A stretch of DNA of 10,206 nt from an uncultured Flavobacteriaceae bacterium (lineage in GTDB: Bacteria; Bacteroidota; Bacteroidia; Flavobacteriales; Flavobacteriaceae). Below the pieces are notes generated by a model. The model worked only from the letters and a program-made list of their open reading frames with translations, made no database searches and had not been told where the DNA came from. The stretch is from the NCBI GenBank assembly GCA_913052425.1, contig CAJXEG010000038.1, forward strand, positions 1 through 10,206, written 5' to 3'. Made by a program: the position numbers and the translations under genes. This document shows positions 1 through 7,192 of the stretch, piece by piece; position 1 is the stretch's first letter; each line of letters starts with the position of its first letter.

Positions 1-558
1 TGGGATTTTGTAGAGCTGCCCAGCCAGATCATGGAAAACTGGTGCTATGAAAAAGGGGCACTGGAGCTTTTTGCCAAACACTACCGGACGCAAGAGGTGA
101 TCCCCACGGATTATATTGATAAAATAAAAAAAGCAGCTCATTTTCAACAGGGATTACAAACCCTCAGACAATTGGGCTTTGGGTTTTTGGACCTCTCCTA
201 TCACCGTAAAGAGGCAACAGCCATTAAAGACATCAAAACCCATGAAAGCGATATCCTAAAAAGGGTAGAGTTTACCAAAGATCATCCGGAGAATTGTACC
301 AGTACCGCATTTTCCCATATATTCCAAGGGGGCTATTCCGCCGGGTACTACAGTTACAAATGGGCAGAGGTACTGGATGCCGATGCTTTTGAATTGTTTT
401 TGGAAAAAGGGATTTTTGATCCCCAAACGGCAAAATCCTTTGAAGAAAACATCCTTTCCAAAGGCGGGACAGAACACCCCATGATCCTTTATAAAAGATT
501 TAGAGGTAAAGCACCCGATACTAAAGCTTTACTTAAAAGAGCGGGATTGGTTGAATAG
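1..558 (+). CDS. M3-family zinc oligopeptidase (peptidyl-dipeptidase Dcp / oligopeptidase A type), C-terminal part
   Basis: The reading frame is open from the first base, so the gene begins upstream; 185 residues are visible, against roughly 680-720 for the family. The fragment opens with WDFVELPSQIMENW, a conserved stretch that in M3 peptidases follows the HEFGH zinc site, which must lie just outside the window. Further conserved segments are GYSAGYYSYKWAEVLDADAF at about visible residues 111-130 (substrate-binding tyrosines of the C-terminal helical domain) and FRGKAPDTKALLKRAGL at the end. The family cleaves short peptides, removing dipeptides or degrading signal-peptide fragments, in the cytoplasm or periplasm; the location cannot be judged without the N-terminus. 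The stop TAG at 556-558 is followed in frame by TGA and TAG. Dcp and oligopeptidase A cannot be separated from this end alone. The family call is firm. Confidence 0.93.
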   Translation, partial: WDFVELPSQIMENWCYEKGALELFAKHYRTQEVIPTDYIDKIKKAAHFQQGLQTLRQLGFGFLDLSYHRKEATAIKDIKTHESDILKRVEFTKDHPENCTSTAFSHIFQGGYSAGYYSYKWAEVLDADAFELFLEKGIFDPQTAKSFEENILSKGGTEHPMILYKRFRGKAPDTKALLKRAGLVE

Positions 559-590
559 TGATAGCAAATTTGCCAGTCCTCAATTTTTTT
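543..590 (+). terminator. Possible Rho-independent terminator of the M3 peptidase gene
   Basis: GGATTGG at 544-550 pairs with CCAGTCC at 573-579 (one G-T wobble), and a run of seven T follows at 584-590. The 22-base loop is long, and the left arm lies inside the last codons of the gene. The loop contains the palindrome GCAAATTTGC at 564-573, which could fold in competition. The arrangement is typical of a terminator, but the long loop weakens the call. Confidence 0.38.
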
Positions 591-599
591 ATTAATTTG
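569..599 (+). promoter_or_regulatory. Weak candidate promoter for the GH2 gene
   Basis: TTTG at 569-572 is followed after 19 bases by TTAATTTG at 592-599, one mismatch from the Bacteroidota -7 element TAnnTTTG, with a suitable spacing to a -33 TTTG. Transcription would start near 606 and give a leader of about 85 bases. It overlaps the putative terminator of the upstream gene, and AT-rich spacer DNA gives such matches by chance, so this is a weak call. Confidence 0.25.
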
Positions 600-690
600 T
601 ATATAAATATAGCCCAAAAGCTGTTTTTCTTTTAAAACCTCCGGTTTCGCTTTTTGAGGCGCAATCATCAAAAATTTAAAATCGAATTTT

Positions 691-2973
691 ATGAAAACCA
701 TTCAATTACTGTTTGTATCAGCACTCTTTTCTTGTTTATTTTTTACTGTAAATGCTCAGCGTCAGTCAGTTTCTTTAAACAAAGAATGGGATTTTAAAGG
801 AGCATCACTTTGGGAAGAATCGATAGAGCAAGTGGTTGATCTGCCCCATACATGGAATACCGAAGACGCAGCACAGGGCTATATATATTACAGGGGAGAA
901 GGAAACTATTCCAAAAAATATTTTGTAGATCGGGCTTTAAAAGGAAAGCGTTTGTTTTTAAAATTTGAAGGAGTTCAAACCGTTGCTAATGTGAGTATAA
1001 ACGGAACCCATTTGGGCGAGCATCGTGGTGGTTATTCTGCTTTTACATTCGAAATCACAAAGAATATTAAATATGGGGAGGATAATTATATCGAAGTAAA
1101 AGTTGATAATTCTGAAACAGAGGACGTTCTTCCTTTGGGAGGAGATTTTAATATTTATGGGGGAATTTATCGTCCAGTACAACTTATAATAACCGAGGAG
1201 GTTTGCATTACACCACTCGATTTTGCTTCGCCCGGTGTTTATCTTTTTCAGAATAACATTACTGAAGAAAAGGCTGAAGTTGCTGTTGTAACAAAAATTT
1301 CAAATGCCTCAGCATCAAATTCAAATATCGAGCTTGAAGTAATCATCAGCGATGCTATTGGAAAAATTGTTCATCAAGGGAAAAAAGAGGTTTTGGTCAA
1401 TGCCGGTGAAACAAAAGATACAAATCATTCGGTGCTTATAAGCAACCCACACCTTTGGAACGGCCTAAAAGACCCCTACCTCTATTCAGTCCAAGTATTG
1501 GTAAAAGAGGGTGGAAAAATAATTGATGAAATTACTCAGCCACTGGGTTTAAGGTATTACCATACCGATCCAGACAAAGGTTTTTTTCTAAACGGAGAGC
1601 ACTTAAAGATCAAAGGAGTTAGCCGCCATCAGGATTTTGCCAAAGTAGGTTCTGCTTTATCAGAAAAGCACCACAGGCGAGACATGAAACTTATCTCAGA
1701 AATGGGAGCCAACGGAATTCGCCTGGCACACTATCAGCATTCTGAGTTTTTTTATGCTTTGTCAGATTCATTAGGAATGACGGTTTGGGCGGAAATACCT
1801 TTTGTAGGAAGCAATCAAGATGGATATTCGGATTCTGACGAATTTAGAAAAAACAGCAAGCAGCAACTGCAAGAATTAATCCGTCAGAACTTTAATCACC
1901 CATCCATATTATTTTGGGGAATATATAATGAAATTGGCATGGAAAACGATCCGGTTCTAACAGCCATTATTGACGATCTACAAAAGCTTGCAAAAGTGGA
2001 AGACCCAACGCGAAAAACGGTGGGCGCGTCTTTTGTGAGGCGTAGTGAAGATCCTCTCCATAAAATTCCGGAAATGATTGCGTGGAATCAATACTATGGT
2101 TGGTATTACACCAAACCACACAAACTGGGTGATTTTTTAGACCGAATACACGAAGAAGAACCAGGCTATAAAATTGGAGTATCGGAATACGGAGCCGGAG
2201 GAAGTGTAATGCATCACGAAGAAAAAATTCGTAGGCCTTTCCCAATATTTCACGAATGGCACCCGGAAGAATATCAGACCACGGTGCACGAAGGAAACTG
2301 GAAGGCAATCAACGATCGGGATTATATATGGGGAAGTTATGTTTGGAATATGTTCGATTTTGGTTCCCATTTCAGACGCGAGGGCGATGCCATTGGAATG
2401 AACGACAAAGGAATGGTTTCTTACGATCGTAAAACAAAAAAGGATGTTTTCTTTTTCTACAAAGCAAACTGGAGCCCGGAACCTGTAATCCACTTGACAA
2501 ATTCACGCTTCAAAATTCGTGAAAGAGATAAAATAAAAGTTAAGGTCTATTCCAATCTTAGTGATGTAGAGCTATTTGTAAACGGTAACTCTGCAGGGAT
2601 CAAAACAGGGGAAAATGCCACCTTGGTTTGGAAAGATATAGAGCTTAATGAAGGGAACAACAAGGTAAAAGCTGTTGGACAAAGAAATGGCAAAACATAT
2701 ACAGATACTGTGATCTGGATGTACGAAAAAAATCTGATCCTTAACGCTATGATTTACTTCTTCCGATGGTTTATAAAGATTTTTGTCGTCCTTTTACTCG
2801 CAGTGGCTTTCTGGATGTTACGTTTACTTGTAAAAAAACAAGTTCAGTCTCGAAAGAAAGTCTTTGTAATTGTAATACTTGTTTTGGCAATACTGTTTTT
2901 GTTGGCAATAGTGGTAGGACAAATTCTTGGCGCTGGCCTGGGTATAAACTTTTTTGAATATAGTTTGATTTAG
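691..2973 (+). CDS. Glycoside hydrolase family 2 (beta-galactosidase-like) with signal sequence and two C-terminal membrane helices
   Basis: A 760-residue exo-glycosidase-type protein. Residues 1-22 form a signal sequence ending VNA-Q. A GH2 sugar-binding beta-sandwich follows (about 25-170), then an Ig-like domain (about 175-290, with the typical PHLWNGLKDPYLYSV), a TIM barrel (about 292-590), and a small Ig-like C-terminal domain (about 600-676) of the kind found in DUF4982-type GH2 proteins. The expected acid/base is E414 in IYNEIG and the nucleophile E499 in VSEYGAGG; RLAHYQ (344-349) and WGSYVWNMFDF (547-557) are further GH2 landmarks. Unusually, two hydrophobic segments end the protein (about 684-713 and 724-747), joined by a basic loop, KKQVQSRKK. 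By the positive-inside rule the catalytic part would face the periplasm, tethered to the inner membrane. C15 in LFSC could be read as a lipobox, but the hydrophobic run continues past it to NAQ, so signal peptidase I is more likely. The substrate cannot be told (galactoside, glucuronide or other). No SusC/SusD, sulfatase or regulator is adjacent. Confidence 0.93.
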   Translation: MKTIQLLFVSALFSCLFFTVNAQRQSVSLNKEWDFKGASLWEESIEQVVDLPHTWNTEDAAQGYIYYRGEGNYSKKYFVDRALKGKRLFLKFEGVQTVANVSINGTHLGEHRGGYSAFTFEITKNIKYGEDNYIEVKVDNSETEDVLPLGGDFNIYGGIYRPVQLIITEEVCITPLDFASPGVYLFQNNITEEKAEVAVVTKISNASASNSNIELEVIISDAIGKIVHQGKKEVLVNAGETKDTNHSVLISNPHLWNGLKDPYLYSVQVLVKEGGKIIDEITQPLGLRYYHTDPDKGFFLNGEHLKIKGVSRHQDFAKVGSALSEKHHRRDMKLISEMGANGIRLAHYQHSEFFYALSDSLGMTVWAEIPFVGSNQDGYSDSDEFRKNSKQQLQELIRQNFNHPSILFWGIYNEIGMENDPVLTAIIDDLQKLAKVEDPTRKTVGASFVRRSEDPLHKIPEMIAWNQYYGWYYTKPHKLGDFLDRIHEEEPGYKIGVSEYGAGGSVMHHEEKIRRPFPIFHEWHPEEYQTTVHEGNWKAINDRDYIWGSYVWNMFDFGSHFRREGDAIGMNDKGMVSYDRKTKKDVFFFYKANWSPEPVIHLTNSRFKIRERDKIKVKVYSNLSDVELFVNGNSAGIKTGENATLVWKDIELNEGNNKVKAVGQRNGKTYTDTVIWMYEKNLILNAMIYFFRWFIKIFVVLLLAVAFWMLRLLVKKQVQSRKKVFVIVILVLAILFLLAIVVGQILGAGLGINFFEYSLI

Positions 2974-2988
2974 ATTATAGATTAATAC

Positions 2989-3022
2989 TGGGGTTTTTAT
3001 AACTCAATAATAAAAAACCCCA
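2989..3022. repeat. 10-bp perfect inverted repeat after the GH2 gene
   Basis: TGGGGTTTTT at 2989-2998 and AAAAACCCCA at 3013-3022 are perfect complements around a 14-base AT-rich loop, beginning 15 bases after the GH2 stop. RNA from either strand could form the hairpin. The arms are in the opposite order from a normal intrinsic terminator: the T tract lies inside the stem, and no T run follows on either strand. It may act as a 3'-end stabiliser or an atypical bidirectional terminator between the convergent GH2 and rhodanese genes. Confidence 0.45.
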
Positions 3023-3041
3023 AAAGTATGGGTCACAGTTG

Positions 3042-3056
3042 GGCGTTTATAACGCC
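3042..3056. repeat. Small GC-rich hairpin between convergent genes
   Basis: GGCGTT and AACGCC form a 6-bp stem around the loop TAT, 12 bases past the rhodanese stop codon on the minus strand. No T run follows on either strand, so it is not a clear intrinsic terminator. Together with the inverted repeat at 2989-3022 it may help end or protect transcripts of the two converging units. Confidence 0.3.
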
Positions 3057-3068
3057 TGCTGATCTGAT

Positions 3069-3410
3069 CTACTCCGATTCCCAATTTAAAAAACCGCCTT
3101 CGAGGTCATAAATTTTTTGGAAACCAAAGGAAACCATAACTTGTGCAGCATAAAGGCTTCTCCTTCCGGAGCGGCAATAGACCAATAGCGTATCGGATTT
3201 TGAAAGGTTTTCGATTTCGGTAACAAAAGACTCAGATTTGACATTGATGTTTAGTGCCCCTTGGATATGACCTTCCGCGTATTCCTCCGGTGTTCTGACA
3301 TCAATAATCGTATATCCTTTTTCAACCAAAGCTTGATATTGTGGTTTTTCCAACACCTCTACTTTGGGGGGCTGAACGATCCAAAAAAGAACTAATAAAA
3401 TTACCCGCAT
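3069..3410 (-). CDS. Small rhodanese-like (sulfurtransferase-type) protein with hydrophobic N-terminus
   Basis: A 113-residue single rhodanese domain. TIIDVRTPEEYAEGHIQGALNI (about 34-55) is the standard rhodanese N-terminal motif. The active loop is C79-R-S-G-R-R84 followed by S85, with the catalytic cysteine present, so persulfide formation and sulfur transfer are plausible. The domain closes with YDLEGGFLNW. Residues 1-13 (MRVILLVLFWIVQ) are hydrophobic and resemble a short signal sequence or anchor, suggesting a PspE-like protein outside the cytoplasm; no clear cleavage site is seen, so this is inference. The ATG at 3408-3410 is the only sensible start, because an in-frame TGA lies three codons upstream. 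It begins one base after the stop of the UbiA-like gene, so the two are almost certainly co-transcribed and probably translationally coupled. The sulfur donor and acceptor are unknown. Confidence 0.88.
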   Translation of the reverse strand: MRVILLVLFWIVQPPKVEVLEKPQYQALVEKGYTIIDVRTPEEYAEGHIQGALNINVKSESFVTEIENLSKSDTLLVYCRSGRRSLYAAQVMVSFGFQKIYDLEGGFLNWESE

Positions 3411-3411
3411 A

Positions 3412-4221
3412 TTAAATCATTATGTATTTTAAAATTAGCCATAAAATTGGAATTCCCTCCACCCAAAAGCTGCAAAAATATTTGGATTGTTCCGCTTTAG
3501 ATCTTAAAACAAATCCCATCAATAGGATGGCGATGCCCAAAACCAAAAAAACATTTGAAGAGACAGCATAGTATATTTCCAAAAAAACAAAAAGCAACAA
3601 CAAAAGTCCCCCCAACCATTGGGTATTTGGAACCCCCCATTTTTGGGGCCAGGTAGACAGATGGGGATCGTCTGATTTTAAATCTCGGATTTCAAAAGGA
3701 AGGGTGGCCACCAATACAAAAAGATAGCGTTGGAAAGCGTACACCAGAGAAAATTCGCTTGTGTTCTGGCCGCCCATGGAAAGCGATAAAAAAACGGTGA
3801 TCATTACCCAACTGAGTGCTACCAAATGAATTTTTAAGCCCTTAAACCCTCTAAAATTCAGTGTAAATCCCGGTAAGGGCAAACAGTAGAGCAATACCAA
3901 CAAAAGGGTTGAAAAAAGAATGATCTGGGAAGAAAGGGGCAATTGTAATCCTACTCCTACAATTAGAAAAACACTAAATGCAGTAAATCCCATTAAAAAT
4001 ACAAGTCCCTTGATTTTATGACCAATGCCCTCCAATAAAAATCGGTGAAACTTGATAAAGTTATAAGCCAAAAAAGGGGCAACAAACAAAATCAATTGAT
4101 GGGAGAAACGCAGAGAAAGATCAAAATCCAAAGCGGTGATCTGGGCGAGGGCCAAAACCGCCAAGCCCACATGAATATTGTATCTAACGTAGTTATCAAA
4201 AAGCTTGTTGATCCATACCAC
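3412..4221 (-). CDS. UbiA-superfamily-like polytopic membrane protein with degenerate first Asp motif
   Basis: A 269-residue protein that is almost entirely hydrophobic, with about eight or nine membrane segments, as in the UbiA/MenA prenyltransferases (usually 280-310 residues). The second half contains PFEIRDLKSDDPHLSTWPQK (about 175-194), closely resembling the second Asp-rich loop of MenA-type enzymes (NxRDxxxD followed by K/R-T). Where the first motif NDxxDxxxD should be, the protein has YNFIKFHRF (53-61), with no aspartates, so classical Mg-diphosphate binding looks impaired. It may be a divergent prenyltransferase or a non-catalytic relative; the substrate is unknown. The start used is GTG at 4219-4221: no in-frame ATG occurs upstream before a TAA near 4330, and the next internal methionine is residue 78. 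It is the first gene of a two-gene unit with the rhodanese and is divergent from gcvP. The superfamily call is moderate and the function is open. Confidence 0.68.
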   Translation of the reverse strand: MVWINKLFDNYVRYNIHVGLAVLALAQITALDFDLSLRFSHQLILFVAPFLAYNFIKFHRFLLEGIGHKIKGLVFLMGFTAFSVFLIVGVGLQLPLSSQIILFSTLLLVLLYCLPLPGFTLNFRGFKGLKIHLVALSWVMITVFLSLSMGGQNTSEFSLVYAFQRYLFVLVATLPFEIRDLKSDDPHLSTWPQKWGVPNTQWLGGLLLLLFVFLEIYYAVSSNVFLVLGIAILLMGFVLRSKAEQSKYFCSFWVEGIPILWLILKYIMI

Positions 4222-4225
4222 CGGA

Positions 4226-4233
4226 CAAAAGTA
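4226..4233 (-). promoter_or_regulatory. TAnnTTTG-type -7 box directly before the UbiA-like gene
   Basis: Read on the minus strand, the bases are TACTTTTG, a perfect match to the Bacteroidota -7 element, ending four bases before the GTG start. No TTG lies at the usual -33 distance. If used, transcription would start at about the start codon and the mRNA would be leaderless. A chance match in AT-rich DNA is possible. Confidence 0.28.
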
Positions 4234-4320
4234 TCTGTAAACTGTTAATAAGTGGAATTTTTGTTCAAAAAAAATGGAGAAATGGACAGCAGGGGGTAAA
4301 AAAGATGAACATCTAAAGGC

Positions 4321-4328
4321 TAATTTTG
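4321..4328 (+). promoter_or_regulatory. TAnnTTTG-type -7 box for gcvP
   Basis: TAATTTTG matches the Bacteroidota -7 consensus exactly and ends 17 bases before the gcvP ATG, giving an expected transcription start near 4335 and a leader of about 11 bases. No TTG is seen at the usual -33 distance, so it rests on the -7 element alone. No glycine riboswitch could fit in such a short leader. Confidence 0.4.
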
Positions 4329-4345
4329 TTTAAAATGCTCAATGT

Positions 4346-7192
4346 ATGCAGCCAGACAAATTTGCTTTACGCCATATAGGCCCAAAAGAAGAGGAGATTT
4401 CAAAAATGTTAACGGCTTTGGAAGTCGATTCGATAGAGGAATTACTATCGCAAACCATCCCTGAAGAAATCAGATTAAAGCAACCCATGGCCTTGCGCGA
4501 GGGAATTAGTGAGTTTCGTTTTTTAAACGAGTTAAGAACACTTTCTGACGAAAACCAACTGTTTGAAACCTATATCGGTATGGGTTATCACCCCACCATC
4601 ACCCCGGCGGTCATTCAGCGCAATGTATTGGAAAATCCGGGTTGGTATACTGCCTACACCCCCTATCAGGCGGAAATTGCCCAAGGGAGATTGGAAGCCC
4701 TTTTTAATTTTCAAAGCATGGTATGCGACCTTACGGGCATGGAATTGGCCAACGCCTCCCTTTTGGACGAAGCAACAGCAGTAGCAGAAGCCATGACCTT
4801 GGCCTATGCGGTAAGATCGCGGGAGCAAAAAAAATCAGAGGCTCATAAACTTTTTGTATCACAAGATATCCTCCCACAAACCCTGGCAGTATTAAAAACC
4901 AGAGCCCTTCCCTTGGGGATTGAGTTGGTGGTAGGCAAAGCCGAAAATACAGGTTTTGACCCCTCCTTTTTTGCGGCCTTTTTTCAATATCCCGGTAAAG
5001 ACGGCAACATCATTGATTTGCCTGCCATGGTTAGCAAGGCAAAAACTTTTAGTCTTAAAACCATCGTCGCTGCGGATTTACTGAGTTTGACCTTGCTGGA
5101 AGCCCCGGGAACCTATGGCGTAGATTTAATGGTAGGCACCACCCAGCGTTTTGGTATCCCTTTGGGGTATGGAGGCCCTCATGCGGCCTATTTTGCCACC
5201 AAAACAGACTATAAAAGAAACATTCCGGGACGCATCATCGGACAAAGCAAAGATCTGGACGATTCCCCCGCCCTGAGGATGGCCCTTCAAACCCGAGAAC
5301 AACACATCAAAAGAGATCGGGCCACTTCAAACATCTGTACCGCACAGGTCCTACTGGCAGTAATGGCGGGAATGTATGCCGTCTATCACGGGCCCAAAGG
5401 CCTTAAAAAAATTGCCAAAAGGATACATTTAAATGCCGCCAAACTCGAAAAAAAATTAGTCGACTTGGGGTTGAACCAACTCAACGACTATTATTTCGAC
5501 ACCCTAAAAATCAAAATCAATGCTGCGGCAGTAAGGACTGAGGCAGAGAAACATGAAATCAATTTTCACTATATCGATCAGTGGACCGTGGGCATTGCCA
5601 TCAATGAAACCACAGACGAGGTCGCCCTTTTAAAAATATTAAATGTATTCGAAACCGTAGTACATCAAAAAAACATCAATGGAAAAGTGAAAATCGAAAA
5701 TCACCGCTACCCCATTGATCAGAAAAGAAGAAGCCCTTATCTCACCCATAAGGTTTTTAATTCTTTCCATTCCGAAACAGCAATGATGCGCTACATCAAA
5801 AGTCTGGAGCGTAAAGATCTGTCCTTAAACCACTCCATGATTTCGCTGGGTTCGTGTACGATGAAACTCAATGCTGCCGCTGAAATGTTGCCATTGAGTT
5901 GGCCCAGATGGTCGAGTATTCACCCTTTTGTTCCGAAAGAACAGGCCCAAGGTTATCACAAAATGCTTCATCGTTTGGAAAATCAACTCAGTGAAATTAC
6001 AGGCTTCTACGCCACCTCTTTACAGCCCAACTCCGGAGCCCAAGGAGAATACTCTGGACTGATGGTCATCCGGGCCTATCACGAGTCCAGAAATGAGGCC
6101 CATCGATATATCTGCTTGATTCCCTCCTCTGCCCACGGAACCAACCCCGCCTCGGCCGTAATGGCAGGGATGAAAGTAGTGGTCGTCAAAACCGATGAAT
6201 TGGGAAATATCGATTGGACAGATTTTTCAGAAAAAACAGACGAGCATCGCGATCAACTGGCAGCACTGATGATCACCTATCCTTCCACCCATGGGGTATT
6301 CGAAGCCAACATCAAAGACATTACCGGAAAAATTCACGAATGTGGTGGACAGGTGTATATGGATGGAGCCAACATGAACGCACAGGTGGGACTGACCAGC
6401 CCCGCTGAAATTGGCGCGGATGTTTGTCACTTGAATTTACACAAGACCTTTGCCATTCCTCACGGAGGGGGAGGCCCGGGCGTTGGGCCCATTTGTGTGG
6501 CAGCCCATCTTGCGGATTTCCTGCCACAACACCCTGTGGTTCAAACCGGAGGAAGCGCATCTAAAGATACAATATCTGCCGCTCCATGGGGGTCGGCACT
6601 GGCCTGTTTGATCTCCTATGGATACATCGAAATGCTGGGGGGCAGTGGGCTGAAAAAAGCCACCGAAATGGCCATTCTCAATGCCAACTACATCAGCAAA
6701 AGACTCGAAGGAGCCTATGATATTTTGTATACCGGTGAACAGGGAAGAACAGCCCATGAGTTGATCATCGACTGCCGACCCTTTAAAAAGTATGACATCG
6801 AAGTAGTAGACATTGCCAAAAGACTTATGGATTACGGGTTTCACGCGCCTACAGTGTCTTTTCCCGTGGCCGGAACCATTATGATCGAACCCACAGAAAG
6901 TGAAAACTTGGAGGAAATTGATCGGTTCTGTGATGCGATGATCTCCATCAGGATGGAGATTGATTCCGGGGATGAAGCCAGTATCGCGCTGCTAAAAAAT
7001 GCACCCCACACTTTGGGCATGCTCACTGCGGATGATTGGAACCTCCCCTATTCCAGACAAAGGGCGGCTTATCCCTTGGCTTTTGTCATGGACAACAAAT
7101 TTTGGCCCTCGGTAAGAAGGCTGGACGAAGCCTTTGGAGATCGTAATTTAATTTGCAGTTGTACTTCCATAAAAGATTATGCAAAAGCCTAA
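4346..7192 (+). CDS. gcvP: Glycine dehydrogenase (aminomethyl-transferring), P protein of the glycine cleavage system
   Basis: A full-length 948-residue one-piece P protein; the family's fused form is about 950 residues. It decarboxylates glycine using pyridoxal phosphate and passes the aminomethyl group to the lipoyl arm of the H protein, feeding one-carbon folate metabolism in the cytoplasm. The N-terminal half (about 1-440) starts with FALRHIGPKEEE, the P-protein opening, and carries YTPYQAEIAQGRLEALFNFQ (105-124). The C-terminal half (about 455-948) contains SLGSCTMKLNAAAEM (500-514), QPNSGAQGEYSGL (560-572), SSAHGTNPASA (594-604) and the PLP-binding lysine K700 in HLNLHKTFAIPHGGGGPG (695-712). 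All key motifs are intact. The ATG at 4346 is preferred over nearby ATGs at 4335 and 4342, which are out of frame. The H and T genes are not in the window, which is common in this group. It stands alone on its strand, divergent from the UbiA-like gene. Confidence 0.98.
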   Translation: MQPDKFALRHIGPKEEEISKMLTALEVDSIEELLSQTIPEEIRLKQPMALREGISEFRFLNELRTLSDENQLFETYIGMGYHPTITPAVIQRNVLENPGWYTAYTPYQAEIAQGRLEALFNFQSMVCDLTGMELANASLLDEATAVAEAMTLAYAVRSREQKKSEAHKLFVSQDILPQTLAVLKTRALPLGIELVVGKAENTGFDPSFFAAFFQYPGKDGNIIDLPAMVSKAKTFSLKTIVAADLLSLTLLEAPGTYGVDLMVGTTQRFGIPLGYGGPHAAYFATKTDYKRNIPGRIIGQSKDLDDSPALRMALQTREQHIKRDRATSNICTAQVLLAVMAGMYAVYHGPKGLKKIAKRIHLNAAKLEKKLVDLGLNQLNDYYFDTLKIKINAAAVRTEAEKHEINFHYIDQWTVGIAINETTDEVALLKILNVFETVVHQKNINGKVKIENHRYPIDQKRRSPYLTHKVFNSFHSETAMMRYIKSLERKDLSLNHSMISLGSCTMKLNAAAEMLPLSWPRWSSIHPFVPKEQAQGYHKMLHRLENQLSEITGFYATSLQPNSGAQGEYSGLMVIRAYHESRNEAHRYICLIPSSAHGTNPASAVMAGMKVVVVKTDELGNIDWTDFSEKTDEHRDQLAALMITYPSTHGVFEANIKDITGKIHECGGQVYMDGANMNAQVGLTSPAEIGADVCHLNLHKTFAIPHGGGGPGVGPICVAAHLADFLPQHPVVQTGGSASKDTISAAPWGSALACLISYGYIEMLGGSGLKKATEMAILNANYISKRLEGAYDILYTGEQGRTAHELIIDCRPFKKYDIEVVDIAKRLMDYGFHAPTVSFPVAGTIMIEPTESENLEEIDRFCDAMISIRMEIDSGDEASIALLKNAPHTLGMLTADDWNLPYSRQRAAYPLAFVMDNKFWPSVRRLDEAFGDRNLICSCTSIKDYAKA

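Noticed and set aside
691..756. Lipoprotein signal with Cys15 in the GH2 enzyme
   Set aside because: LFSC resembles a lipobox, but a hydrophobic stretch continues to NAQ, fitting a signal peptidase I site better; kept only as an alternative.
1967..2493. Overlapping open frames on the minus strand inside the GH2 gene (113 and 118 codons)
   Set aside because: They lie wholly opposite the conserved TIM-barrel coding region, show no recognisable protein features and have no start context; they are shadows of the GH2 frame.
4045..4248. A 67-codon plus-strand frame opposite the start of the UbiA-like gene
   Set aside because: It is polar, low in complexity and antisense to the first membrane helices of a convincing membrane protein; no promoter or homologous feature supports it.
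4249..4345. Possible glycine riboswitch before gcvP
   Set aside because: The region is too short for a glycine aptamer, I could not find its conserved core, and the likely promoter box lies only 17 bases before the start codon.
6437..6844. A 135-codon open frame on the minus strand inside gcvP
   Set aside because: It is antisense to the most conserved part of the P protein, including the PLP lysine region; its composition reflects the opposite frame rather than a real protein.
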